A stretch of DNA of 64,000 nt from Candidula unifasciata (Eukaryota; Mollusca; Gastropoda; Stylommatophora; Geomitridae): assembly GCA_905116865.2 (NCBI GenBank), contig CAJHNH020008532.1, forward strand, positions 928,487 through 992,486, in the 5' to 3' direction. The notes below the pieces were generated by a model. It was not told the DNA's origin. It did not search any database and saw only the letters and a list, made by a program, of their open reading frames with translations. Both the position numbers and the translations under genes were made by a program. Positions 11,634 to 21,812 of the stretch are shown piece by piece. Every line of letters begins with the position of its first letter. Position 1 is the stretch's first letter.

Positions 11634-11646
11634 TTAATTGTCTGAG

Positions 11647-12237
11647 TGCCTAAACCACACAGTTCTTAACTGTCCAAGAATCTATAGCAGTAGTTTCAGT
11701 GCATACAAGTAAAGTACAGGATCCATATCCACACTTTCAGGTGTATTAGGCATATGGTGCTTCCCTCATAATTTAGAAGAGGAATCTGCACTTAATGGGT
11801 CAGGTAATCAATATCACACTGGAGACCTCTACTTCTGCAAACATTTCCTGATGCTCATTTCAAGGGGTCGACCTGCAAGCCCAAATCAATTTTAAAAATC
11901 TGCCTCAATTTAGACTAAAAACTCCAACAACTGGACCAGTCGGCGAGTTTGCTAGACACTGCACGAAAGTGACTCAGAGTCAAATTCCCATTGTTCACTA
12001 ATTTCATATTATTATTATTATCTCTCTAGATATAATACTTTAATTATGTTATTAAGTATGCATTTATCCACATGCATTTACCTATTTATTGCAAATTTAT
12101 GTCTTCAATTATCTATTATCTAAGAGTATTAACGAAAAGCATGATGACAAATTATTTGCAGGCTAAAATGTGCAAATGTTGAAAACAAGTTGGAAAGAGG
12201 CAGTAGTGCAGACAGCCTGTGATACTAACTACCATTC
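11647..12237. other. Non-coding backbone of copy B
   Basis: Aligns with 3960-4565. AT-rich, with an ATT microsatellite patch near 12008-12020. No gene is seen. Confidence 0.6.
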
Positions 12238-12844
12238 AGCTCTCCTCCGAACTTCGTCCCCATATTATGGCGGCCAAACAAATACCCTAACAGGGCCTCA
12301 GTCATCTGTAAAATGTGGACTTTCTCCGATGAACACATCACAGCAAAACTAGGATTACTGTCCGTTGACAATACACAGGATAATAGCGACATGGCGAAGA
12401 CCACGCGCTCTGACGCAGGCTAGTGTTCTTCAGATTAAAGTCACCACCAAGCGTATCCCCTAAACTAGATGGCTGGGACCCACGAGCAGCAGCTACCGCA
12501 TCTCCCTCCAGTTTATTTGCTTGTGAGTCCCAGTCATCTAGTCTAGCCCTCCCCATCCGCGCGGCGCGGGATTTACGCTCGGCGGTGAGTTTAATCGGAA
12601 GATGAGCGGGGGATACTGTCAGCGGTGAGGCATAGTCGCAGAAACAGGTCCACAGTTAACATATCGCTGAGACCCTGTTGGAGTATTTGTTTGCCCTTGA
12701 TAATATTGGCCAGTTATTCAGAGGCTATCCTAGTTTTGCCGCGATTTGTTTCTAGGCAGGCACTCCGCATTTTACACACGACTGATGCCCTGTTAGGGTA
12801 TTTGTTTGGCCGCAATAATATGGGGACGAAGTTCGGAGAAGAGC
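12238..12844. mobile_element. Nested-palindrome (foldback) DNA element with 9-bp target duplication
   Basis: Flanked by the direct repeat ctaccattc (12229-12237 and 12845-12853). Copy A lacks the element at this place (about 4560-4590). The outer inverted repeats are about 60 bp (12240-12301 against 12781-12843), sharing ctccgaacttcgtcccc and ccctaacaggg. A second, inner inverted pair surrounds the centre: actagatggctgggac (12464-12479) against gtcccagtcatctagt (12536-12543 region). No transposase is encoded. The 9-bp duplication and long inverted ends suggest a non-autonomous Mutator-like or foldback element; the superfamily is not proven. A relative lies at 27592-27946. Confidence 0.75.
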
Positions 12845-12853
12845 CTACCATTC

Positions 12854-13173
12854 TACTTTCTACCGATTATTTTTGGTTTCGATTTGTGATTGTTTTCTGT
12901 GTAAATATATTCTGACACTACGTTTAGCAGTGAATCTTGGATATAACAATTAACAAACAATTTAAAGACGGATAAAACTACAAAATCGGAAAATCCGCAC
13001 TGCGATAAGACTGTCAAGTTTATGAGATGGAGTTCCAGTTCCCTTTCGGATTTATTATTTTTCTCCAATTCGCATTATTTCGTTTCTGTCTTTTTGCTTG
13101 TTTTTGGATTACTTGAAATTACAAAACACTCCAGGAAATTACGTGGAAATAATTCAAAAGTAACTTGAAGAAG
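12854..13173. other. Non-coding backbone of copy B
   Basis: Aligns with 4590-4846 of copy A and then continues past the copy A retrotransposon insertion point (after 13131) to the hAT left end. No gene is seen. Confidence 0.65.
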
Positions 13174-15467
13174 CAGTGTTGCCACTTTGGATCTTTTAAA
13201 TCAAAATTTAGATCTTTTTCATTGCATTTAGATACTGTTTTTGATGTTTAGATCGTAAATATTTTTCTAGATTCTTTTCATATGGAGTTAGATATTTTAT
13301 AGATTTTTTTTCTTTCATTGTCAGTTTAATAATTACTGTGTAAAATATTTACTACAATATTTTTGTTTTGGTCTGGCACTTAAATTGTGACAACTGACAA
13401 CGCACAAATATCTGGCAGCCCCGGTACTGATTAATAAAAACGCCCGTAAATCATACTAACTTTGTTTCAACCGTATCCTCACTGTGCTGACTTTGCGTTT
13501 CTTTTTCATGTGATTTAAAAAAAATAATTGCTCACCTTCTTGTGTGGCTTTCACTTTGAAAAAACCTTTCAACATGCCAAAAGTAAAGTGTGAGCAAAAA
13601 ATTTGGAAAGAGTGGTTGCATGATGACAAAATTAAAAACTGGGGATATGACCAAAGCTTGTTTTAAGTACTGCAAGTGTGAAATTAAAGCGAAAATACAA
13701 AACTCAAAGAGGTATGCAGAGACTAAAAAAGCATAAAACTGCAGTTTCATTTAAAGATATTTCACCGCTGACATCTGTTTTCAGAACTATACAGATAAAT
13801 GAATCATCAAAAGTTGAAGTATTAGTCGCAATGTTTTTAATTTGTCACTGCGCAATTTCAAACTGTGACCATTTGTTCGATTTGTAAAAAATCTTGGACT
13901 AGTTCAATTTAAAAAAGTGTGATGTAGAGAGTATAGTTTAGGAACTGAAGGACCTTTTAATCAGCAAACAGTTAGGCTTGAAGAATGTGGCTGTAATTGG
14001 TACTGATAATGCCTCAGTGATGGTTGGTATAAACAATGGCGTTTATGCCAAGTTGAAGGAAGCTAACCCATCGGTAATACTTAGAAAATGTATGCGTCAT
14101 TCATTGCAGCTAGCATTATCACAATCTTCATCTAAATATTTACCAAGGAATTTGGAATACCTTATTGCTGAAACACTTTACTGGTTTTCCAAATCATTTG
14201 TCAGACAACAGCAATACAATACATTATATACAGCCTTGAATGATGGTTCAACACCACCGAAAATTCTGTCAGATTGCAAAACTAGATGGTTATCAATTTA
14301 ACCAGCTGTTGAAAGAATTATGAAGCAATGGCTGAAGTTGAAGACACACTTTGAAATAACAAGACAAAGTGAAAAGTGCTACACAGCTGAAATACTATAC
14401 GGAATGTACAGTGATGAAAAAAATTTGTCATTCATTCTCTGTTTATAACCTATTCTAATGGGAGTGCAAAAAGTTAATAAACTGTTCGAATCTAAACTTG
14501 TTGATAAAGTTAAATTACTTGATGATCTCACCTTGCTATTTCACTCGGTAAAAGACTGGTGTTGCCAACTTCTAAAGCTGATTTGCTCACTTGCACTATA
14601 GAGAGCTATTTGGCTCCTAAGCCACACCTTGGTTATTAAATCGAATCAAAAATTGATGATTTAAAAACAAAAGGACTGTTAACAGAGAATGAAGAGAACA
14701 ACTTAAGAAAACGCTGTCAAGATTTCCTTATTTCATTAATGAAGCAGAGACTTCCTGAAAGTCTAGATGTTTTGAAAAATATTTTACTTTTTTCTGTGAG
14801 CAACATACTTCAGCCAATAAAGGACATAATTAAATTGTAAAGTTATGAAATTTTTAGGGGCTACTGATAATAGTGTCGCGGAAGCAGAATATCAGTTAAC
14901 CAGAATAAAGTTAGCTGAATGGACAACAAAACATAAACTAAAGCGTTTTGGAGTGAAGTGAGACAATTTAAAGATGTCTCATCAAACAGTCCATTCTGTA
15001 AGCTCTTTAAAGTGCCATGTCTGCCATGATACTACCCCACTCAAATGCTGACGTAGAAAGAGTTTTCAGTGCTAGGAATTATATCAAATCTAACCTAAAA
15101 AAACAGGATGAAATTTGACCTCTTAAATGCTATCGTGCCATTAAAATTCGGCCTGATGAGACTAGAGAAATAAGCCTACTGTTCCACTTATAAAGAAATT
15201 TGAACAGCTAAAGCATACCAGGGTCATTTTGGATCTGAAGCTTAAACTTCATTATCCAAGCTAAGTTTATCCTGTGGATCTTGTGAGGCAGATATCAGTG
15301 AAGGTGAGGACATGATTATGTAGGGTAAGTCATAACAAAAGCTATGTAATTTTTGACTTTTTCAATTTGGATGTTTTTCTAGATCTTTTCCACGCAGATT
15401 TAGATCTTTTTAGATATTTTTTGACACCGTTTTGGATATTTTTTGTCAAAGAAAAGTGGCAACGCTG
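13174..15467 (+). mobile_element. Decayed hAT transposon
   Basis: The terminal inverted repeats are cagtgttgccacttt at the left (13174 on) and, reading inward from the right, cagcgttgccactttt (ending at 15467). The cag start and this length are typical of hAT. Subterminal regions are rich in atttagatctttt-like motifs at both ends. The total of about 2.3 kb is slightly short for an autonomous hAT. A clean 8-bp target duplication was not found: the flanks read tgaagaag and tttgtatc. Confidence 0.8.
13574..15140 (+). pseudogene. hAT transposase remnant
   Basis: Transposase that would cut and rejoin the element, broken by several frameshifts and stops. It begins near 13574 with MPKVKCEQKIWKEWL. 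A BED-type zinc finger follows (CFKYCKCEIK then TKKHKTA). The RNase H-like catalytic core is best seen at 13978-14301: VIGTDNASVMVGINNGVYAK and KCMRHSLQLALSQ, ending in DCKTRWLSI before a stop. The C-terminal dimerisation motif appears near 15030-15085 as ILPHSNADVERVFSARNYI across a frame break. It resembles hAT transposases with N-terminal BED fingers. It is inactive as written. Confidence 0.8.
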
Positions 15468-15479
15468 TTTGTATCAGTG

Positions 15480-15821
15480 AGGGAGGATTCTTGAAGTTTT
15501 CAAAATTTGGTTAGATAGTATTGACGAACTGGCTAGATAACATGAGGCAGGGGTGGGGAAGGGGTGTGCAATAAAAAAAAAAGTATTGCTAAAACGGAAA
15601 CTAAAGATACCATTGCTGAATGAGATCAAGCGGCCCCCCCCCCCCCCCCCCAACCCCGCCAAAAAAAAAAAAAAAAAAAAACCGGCCACATAAAGAGACG
15701 CGGTCCATGTTTTATTACAGAATGTGGTTAGGTGCAAGAGTAACACAGGTTGTGTGGCTGTACAGCATCAGCAGACAGACTGACTGAAAGAAAATGTATA
15801 TCAATATGAATGCATTCTGAA
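15480..15821. other. Backbone of copy B with C and A homopolymers
   Basis: Aligns with 8260-8555. A run of about 18 C (15632-15649) and about 20 A (15661-15680) sits where copy A has only a few bases. No gene is seen. Confidence 0.7.
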
Positions 15822-16612
15822 GACACAAGACAGGGGATGGTAGAGACACAAGACAGGGGATGGTAGAGACACAAGACAGGGGATGGTAGAGACACAAGAC
15901 AGGGGATGACAGAGACACAAGACAGGGGATGGTAGAGATACAAGACAGGGAATGGTCGATACACAAGACAGGGGATGGTTAAGACACACGACAGGGGATG
16001 GTAAAGACACAAGACAGGGGATGATAGAGACACAAGACAGGGGATGGTAGAGACACAAGACAGGGGATGGTAAAGACACAAGACAGGGGATGGTAGAGAC
16101 ACAAGACAGGGGATGGTAGAGATACAAGACAGGGAATGGTCGATACACAAGACAGGGGATGGTTAAGACACACGACAGGGGATGGTAAAGACACAAGACA
16201 GGGGATGATAGAGACACAAGACAGGGGATGGTAGAGACACAAGACAGGGGATGGTAAAGACACAAGACAGGAGATGGTAGAGACACAAGACAGGGGATGG
16301 TAGAGACACAAGACATGGGATGGTAGAGACACAAGACAGGGGATGGTAGAGATGCACGACAGGAGATGGTAGAGACACAAGACAGGGGATGGTAGAGACA
16401 CAAGACAGGGGATGATAGAGACACAAGACAGGGGATGGTAGAGACACAAGACAGGGAATGGTAGAGACACAAGACAGGGGATGGTAGAGATGCACGACAG
16501 GAGATGGTAGAGACACAAGACAGGGGATGGTAGAGACACAAGACAGGGGATGGTAGAGACACAAGACAGGGTATGGTAGAGACAAGACAGGGGATGGTAG
16601 AGACGCACGACA
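15822..16612. repeat. 23-bp minisatellite, about 34 units
   Basis: Tandem units of gacacaagacaggggatggt plus aga, with scattered variants (tgatag, aatggtcgat, gatgcacgac). Copy A has just over one unit at the same place (8556-8592). Since 23 is not a multiple of three, the minus strand stays open in all three frames, giving long Pro/Ser/Cys/Leu-rich frames with a 23-residue period that are not genes. Two blocks, about 15923-16070 and 16112-16260, carry the same run of variants, suggesting a block duplication inside the array. Confidence 0.95.
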
Positions 16613-17017
16613 TCATCCTTCACTCACAATCATATTTTATGTCCTCTCCAAAGTACACACAACTGCCGGCTGCAAGGGTGAAGGATCAATAATATATCTA
16701 CACCTGCGGGCTGGGTTTTGAAAGTCCCGGCATCACATTATCACCAGCGACTGGAACCAGCAAGTTGCCAGACCATCCGAAAAAAAGCACACTATTGAAG
16801 AAGCATGTGCAATTTATGTTCGGACGCCGTTGAAGTAAAGGCGAGCAGTTACTCGCATGAGAAGTAGACATGTCATGAAAACTGTCAGAATGGAAATACG
16901 TGGAAGTAGGACATGTTTTTTTTTTTTTTAATGATATGGAATAAGCTGGTATTTGAAATATTGGCAACACGCTATTGATGATGCCACAAAATGAAAACTA
17001 ACATCATAAAGCACAAG
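16613..17017. other. End of copy B and flank
   Basis: Aligns with 8590-8983 up to about 16975, then enters unique sequence. No gene is seen. Confidence 0.7.
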
Positions 17018-17275
17018 CTTCTTCTTCTTCTTCTTCTTCTTCTTTTTCTTCTTCTTCTTCTTCTTCTTCTTCTTCTTCTTCTTCTTCTTCTTCTTCTTCT
17101 TCTTCTTCTTCTTCTTCTTCTTCTTCTTCTTCTTCTCTTCTTCTTCTTCTTCTTTCTTCTTCTTCTTCTTCTTCTTCTTCTTCTTTTTCTTCTTCTTCTT
17201 CTCCTTCTTCTCCTCTTCCTACTTCTTCTTTTTTTCCCTCCTCCTTTGTCTCCTCCTCCTCATTATTCTTTCTCA
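17018..17275. repeat. (TTC)n trinucleotide array
   Basis: About 250 bp of cttcttctt repeats with interruptions (tctttttc, ttctcttc, then tcctcc at the right end). It encodes only polyleucine, polyphenylalanine or polyserine on + and polyglutamate, polylysine or polyarginine on the other strand, so the open frames are meaningless. Confidence 0.97.
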
Positions 17276-17399
17276 TTCCCTTTGTAGATACGGAAATATT
17301 GTTGTCACGTCGTCATGTTTTACTCTATCGGGAGCCTATATGTATTAGGCGGTGCAGATATCTTTAGATATTTTTGCTTCTTTGTCTATTGAGAGCTAT

Positions 17400-17600
17400 C
17401 TCAGATTTGAGATGAAGCCAAGCAACATGATTCAAACACAGTTTAATTCGAGTTGACCTAAAGGCCAACATCATTGCCTTCGGGACATTAGACATAAACG
17501 ATCCGGTCTCATCTCAAACAGCCAGCGCAAAAGTTCTATGTGTCGACTTGCCTTCCCTCTGATTGCTCAGTCTCGACCAGATCCGTTAACTCTCCACCGC
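17400..17600 (-). mobile_element. LINE 3'-end relic, minus strand
   Basis: Read on the minus strand, 17440-17560 resembles the recurrent LINE tail: gcgctggctgtttgagatg, then a cgtttatg segment, then aatgatgttgg. It is diverged and lacks clear ends. Confidence 0.4.
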
Positions 17601-17688
17601 GCCAGTGTCTTTATACCGTGGCCAAAACTCACAGGCTGAGAACAACCAAAACTTTTCTGGTGGAGTTTACAACCGGTGAACACAGAGA

Positions 17689-18111
17689 TGAAAAAGAAGA
17701 AGGCGAAGGAGGAGGAGGGGAGAAGAAGAAGAAGAAGAAGAAGAAGAAGAAGAAGAAGAAGAAGAAGAAGAAGAAGAAGAAGAAGAAGAAGAAGAAGAAG
17801 AAGAAGAAGAAGAAGAAGAAGAAGAAGAAGAAGAAGAAGAAGAAGAAGAAGAAGAAGAAGAAGAAGAAGAAGAATGAGGAGGGGAGGAGGAGAAGAAGAA
17901 GAAGAAGAAGAAAAAGAAGAAGAAGCAGAGGAAGAAGAAGAAGAAGAAGAAGAAGAAGAAGAAGAAGAAGAAGAAGAAGAAGAAGAAGAAGAAGAAGAAG
18001 AAGAAGAAGAAGAGCGAAGAAGAAGAAGAAGAAGAAGAAGAAGAAGAAGAAGAAGAAGAAGAAGAAGAAGAAGAAGAAGAAGAAGAAGAAGAAGAAGAAG
18101 AGCGAAGAAGG
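17689..18111. repeat. (GAA)n trinucleotide array
   Basis: About 420 bp of gaagaagaa with short interruptions (atgaggaggggagg near 17874, gcagag near 17924, gagcgaagaag near 18012 and 18100). It is in the opposite sense to the (TTC)n array at 17018-17275, so the two could pair as a very large hairpin. Polylysine, polyglutamate and polyarginine frames across it are not genes. Confidence 0.97.
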
Positions 18112-18325
18112 CAAACTGACTGACAATTTTGAAACTAGACAGTTACGAAGAAAATTAAGATGACAGGTTAGGCTGGAGATTTCATAAATATTATCAGCCA
18201 AGTTAGATGAAGAATAAAATTCAAGTGGTAGTGGGAAAGACATGATAATCATTGGGTAGTTATGGAGACACGCAAGCAAGTATTTATATTTAGTAAGATG
18301 AAAACATTCGTACAGGAGTGTTTAG
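18112..18325. other. Unassigned stretch
   Basis: No gene, repeat or element is recognised. Confidence 0.5.
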
Positions 18326-18625
18326 CTGAGCACTGACATCATAGCACTCAGGACATAAGCGCTCTGTCCTCGTTTTCAGCAGCCAGCGAAGAGTTCTAAT
18401 TGCATTTGGTGCCAGCAGAACACCAAATAGATGTCCTTGGCTGTTGTGTGGTTTTTCTAGGCAAATTTACGTCCATTAGTTTGCCATTGCTTTCTTGACG
18501 GTCGGCTTTCTTGATACCAATGTCGAAACCAACGCAAGGCGCATGGCCCTCAGCTGGGATCGAACCCGGCACCCTGGCATTACGAAGCGTTCGCATCGAC
18601 TTAGCCACATAGCCGACACCATATG
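18326..18625 (-). mobile_element. tRNA-derived SINE with LINE-like 3' tail
   Basis: On the minus strand the head (about 18625 down to 18550) has a pol III A box, tggctaagtcga, and a B box, gggttcgatccc (18556-18567). A body follows with aagcaatggcaaactaatgg and aaatttgcctagaaaa. The last part (18413 down to about 18330) matches the 3' end of the LINEs in this window: ggcacca, then gaactcttcgctggctgctg, gagcgcttatg and gagtgct. Sharing a tail with a LINE is the known way SINEs borrow LINE machinery. No target-site duplication was found. Confidence 0.75.
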
Positions 18626-18639
18626 TAACAAACACGACC

Positions 18640-19320
18640 AAAATAAATCAACGATGTGTGTGTGGTGGGAGGCAGTAGACATGTGTAAAGACAGTAATTG
18701 AACCCATCAATCGATCATGGGAACCCAGCTCGTCATATTCGGTTTTGCAGCTTCTGTACATATTCCGAGTCCAGCTGCAGTAAAATTCACTATACTGTTC
18801 TGCCTGGTACTTTTAATTGCCCAATCTGGCAGTTATAGGTTGTTTCAAGCCTGGCCATATTTTTGTGCCTGTCACATCTGGGATATAAACCGTATAAGTA
18901 TTTCACCATTACCTACTTGCCTACCTACCTTTAACCAATGCTTCTGTTTCATTTACTTTTTATGTCAAAGCCTGGCGTTGTCTTATGACAGTTACACTTA
19001 CAGTGGTAAGACACTTGTCTTAACTTATCCGGTACCAACGAATGGCCGTAGGTTTATCAGTTACTCCTGACATTACTCCAGTACATTCATTTGCTACATT
19101 ACTAACCGACTCTATCCCAGTTATAACCACTTCCGTCGCACAGTAATATTATGTATACCAATTGAAAGACCCTTTTATTAGTTTAAATTCAAAACTACAT
19201 GGGGTGAATAAGTTATTTTAATACAGAGTAAAAGGGTCAACAGTATTTGCGGTTTTCCCCAATGTATTTAATGTGTATCATGCTTGCTTTAAAGATATTA
19301 TTATTACAGATATATTGTTT
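18640..19320. other. Unassigned stretch
   Basis: No gene or repeat is recognised. A 117-codon open frame at 18717-19070 starts with a hydrophobic stretch but has no recognisable domain and is probably chance. Confidence 0.5.
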
Positions 19321-19334
19321 TAGTATTTATAGGA

Positions 19335-19547
19335 GGCCCGTCTCTCTAGCGTAGTTGGCTAAACCGGTTTGCGCGGTGAGCGGGTGACGAACTCCTTGTG
19401 GTCCGGGTTCACTCCCGGGGGTGGGCAGAAAAGCCACACAGATTTACAGTATTTACAATGGAATCAAGGCCGAAAGGTTGCGATATCCATAATACCGATC
19501 CTAAGGGTTAACAACTCATGGCTTCTGGATACTAAAACAAACAAACA
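19335..19547 (+). mobile_element. tRNA-derived SINE with perfect 14-bp target duplication
   Basis: The element is flanked by the perfect direct repeat tagtatttatagga (19321-19334 and 19548-19561). The head carries an A box, tagcgtagttgg (19347-19358), and a B box, gggttcactccc (19405-19416), at the spacing expected of a tRNA. A body of about 100 bp follows and the tail is A-rich: actaaaacaaacaaaca. The intact duplication suggests a fairly recent insertion. It is not a working tRNA, since the ends do not form an acceptor stem. Confidence 0.88.
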
Positions 19548-19561
19548 TAGTATTTATAGGA

Positions 19562-20954
19562 TCAAGGTCACTGTCCCAACTGGCAATCAATATGTTGTAA
19601 CATGAAACCAGACTGAAGAACTCAGTCACACCACAAATAATTATGTGCTTGCGTACAATTACGGAGACTTTTGATTATTTCACCCACTCTTTGTGCAGTA
19701 GGTAGCAGTGTCGACTATTCCTATATATTGTTTAAAAACCTAAATAAATAAATACTGAAAAGTGATTTATTGATTTAGTCACTAGAACATATATCTTACA
19801 GGCCATGTCATGTGGCTTTGATAATCATGCCTGTCTTGCCTAAGAGCATATAATGCTTTACATTTATAAAGTGGAAAACATTAAAAAATAAGCAGCGGTA
19901 GAGAATTTGTCCTAGAGCTCGTCACGTCCTCAAATTGGCGGGGTTTTTAATTGTAGTGTTTAAATAATCAAAGGCTGATTGAGTGTTAAACTAGTAAACA
20001 CCAAATGAAAGTAAATGAAATACAAAGTTATTGGAACCCTCTTGCAAACAAAACACTAGCCCTCTCTGGGTTTACGCTTGACCCAGTCTGTTCACACCGT
20101 CCCATCATCTCATACAAAGCACTTTGCAAGTCTCTGGTTATTTAGTTTTCAGATGTGTGGTTTCATTTCATCAGGCTATATCAAAGGCAATCGCTGGTTG
20201 GTTGTGAATTCTTTAGAAGTATGTGGGTTTTCGCTATCAAGTCAGTTACCTAGATATTCAGAACTTAACAGACATGATAAGTGAATTTGAATATCAGAGT
20301 AAGCTTCTGCCCTGACTGGGAATACAAGTGCCATTATTACTCCAACACAACATACCCAGATGAGACCAAAAGAAATCGTCAAAGACAATAACTTTTTTAT
20401 TTGAAGTCACTCATTTCCTTTTGATCTATGGACGTAAAAAAAAAAAACCACACAAGACTTTTAGCTAACTTGAATTAAATTTAATATTCCACAACATGAA
20501 GTACTAACCAGTATACGATCTCTACCTAAATGTGATATCAGCATCAGGATTGTACACACGCACTCGCACACACATGTTCATTCTTCATTTAAAGATCATC
20601 ACACATCGGACCTGACCATAAGCGCTCCGATGCCCTGCAGTACTACCTAAAGATGCAAGAATCGCTATTTTCTGAAGATGCCCTCGTTAAATGTAACAAC
20701 AGTTGTTCTCTCCCATTCTATGGATATCGACCATTATCAATATATATTTGCACATTGGAATAAGAAACGAACTTGGGCCCAGCAACACACTAGCTGACCT
20801 TTCATTGTTGCTTGCTCATGCTGATCTACGCTAGAGGGGTGTTCAGGTACACTGTCGTCTTCGCAAAGCTTTCTGCGCTGCGTGTTAATCGTTGTTCTGT
20901 GACCAGCGGTTACCGACATTGCCTTTTTACTCTTAAGCAGAATTTGTGTTTGTT
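19562..20954. other. Unassigned stretch
   Basis: About 1.4 kb of AT-rich sequence with only short chance frames. No gene, RNA or element is recognised. Confidence 0.5.
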
Positions 20955-21762
20955 AGCCTGGGACTGCTCACTGTCTAAAAGAGTCAGATGGACAAACTAG
21001 AGCGCATACAGAACGCGGCTATGCGGGTCATTCTGGGTTGCACCAGAGACACTCTAGTGATGTGTATGCGATACATCCTTGATCTGCCGACTGTTGCAGG
21101 TACGCACACGGTGCTGCAGGCGAAATCATATCTCAGGGTAGCTGCAGACACAGACCACCCTTTGCATGGAGCTCTGGGTGCAGTTAAGGGTCAGCGGCTG
21201 ATAAGAGAGAAGTCATGGATGGCTCAGGCAGAAGACACAATCAGACAGGCTTGCATCCTTGAGAACATAAAGCGAGGAGAGTAGTGGGTCAGAGTGCCAC
21301 TTGAACAGTCAGACTTGTGTAGGGTCATAATCACACTGAGCTGGGAATGCAGAGATTGGCCAGCAGGTGCCATGGAGATGGAAATTTGAGGATTTGATCA
21401 TTTACACAGACGGTTCAGGGTCAAGAGGCAAAAGAAGTGCTTGTTTTTTTTTTTAGCAAAAGTTAATGGTCGACGTTTGGTGCAGGAGAGCTAGTATATG
21501 ATACCACAACACAGTGGAGGTGGAGGCGATCACTGCAGCTTTCCCCTAGCTAGAGGACAAGACACACACACACATCGTAATGAGAGGTTCTAGTAGATGC
21601 TCGAGGCTCAGCGGAAAGGCGAGACGGACGTTTATTTAGAATGCTGCTGGCACCATTAGTATCGGAACTCTTCGTTGGCTGCTGAAGATGGGGACGGAGC
21701 GCTTATGGAAAAGCCCCGAGTGCTGTGATGTCGGTTCTGGAATCAAATCAAATCAAATCATC
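20955..21762 (+). mobile_element. LINE relic: RT C-terminus, RNase H remnant and 3' tail
   Basis: The open part at 20988-21284 reads KLERIQNAAMRVILGCTRDT and RYILDLPTVAGTH, a typical segment between reverse transcriptase and RNase H in Jockey/I-like LINEs. A frameshifted TDGS region follows near 21405, then VNGRRLVQES, a large internal deletion, and the shared tail ggaactcttcgttggctgc. The end is a tail of tcaaatcaaatcaaatc. The element is truncated at the 5' side and internally deleted. Confidence 0.8.
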
Positions 21763-21812
21763 ATGTGTTGGTTGGTGGATATATAATAGGCGTCTAGAAT
21801 TTTAAGTAGGAC

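Larger units (their letters stand above)
9001..16980. repeat. Segmental duplication, copy B
   Basis: Second copy of the block at 1-8983. It lacks the copy A retrotransposon and has instead a LINE insertion, a nested-palindrome element, a hAT transposon and an expanded 23-bp minisatellite. The copies stop matching after cacgctatt (16975), which is where copy A meets the N gap. Confidence 0.85.

Noticed and set aside
13978..14301. The 107-codon frame as a separate host gene
   Set aside because: It is the catalytic part of a hAT transposase flanked by matching inverted ends and by other fragments of the same protein.
15801..16623. Long minus-strand frames rich in Pro, Ser, Cys and Leu
   Set aside because: A 23-bp tandem repeat without stops in any frame of that strand explains all of them.
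17540..18279. Polylysine, polyarginine, polyglutamate and polyphenylalanine frames
   Set aside because: They are translations of the (GAA)n and (TTC)n microsatellites.
18550..18625. A functional tRNA gene on the minus strand
   Set aside because: The tRNA-like part runs straight into a SINE body and a LINE-type tail; it is diverged from a working tRNA.
19335..19420. A functional tRNA gene
   Set aside because: A and B boxes are present, but the ends do not pair as an acceptor stem, and the element has a SINE body, an A-rich tail and a target duplication.
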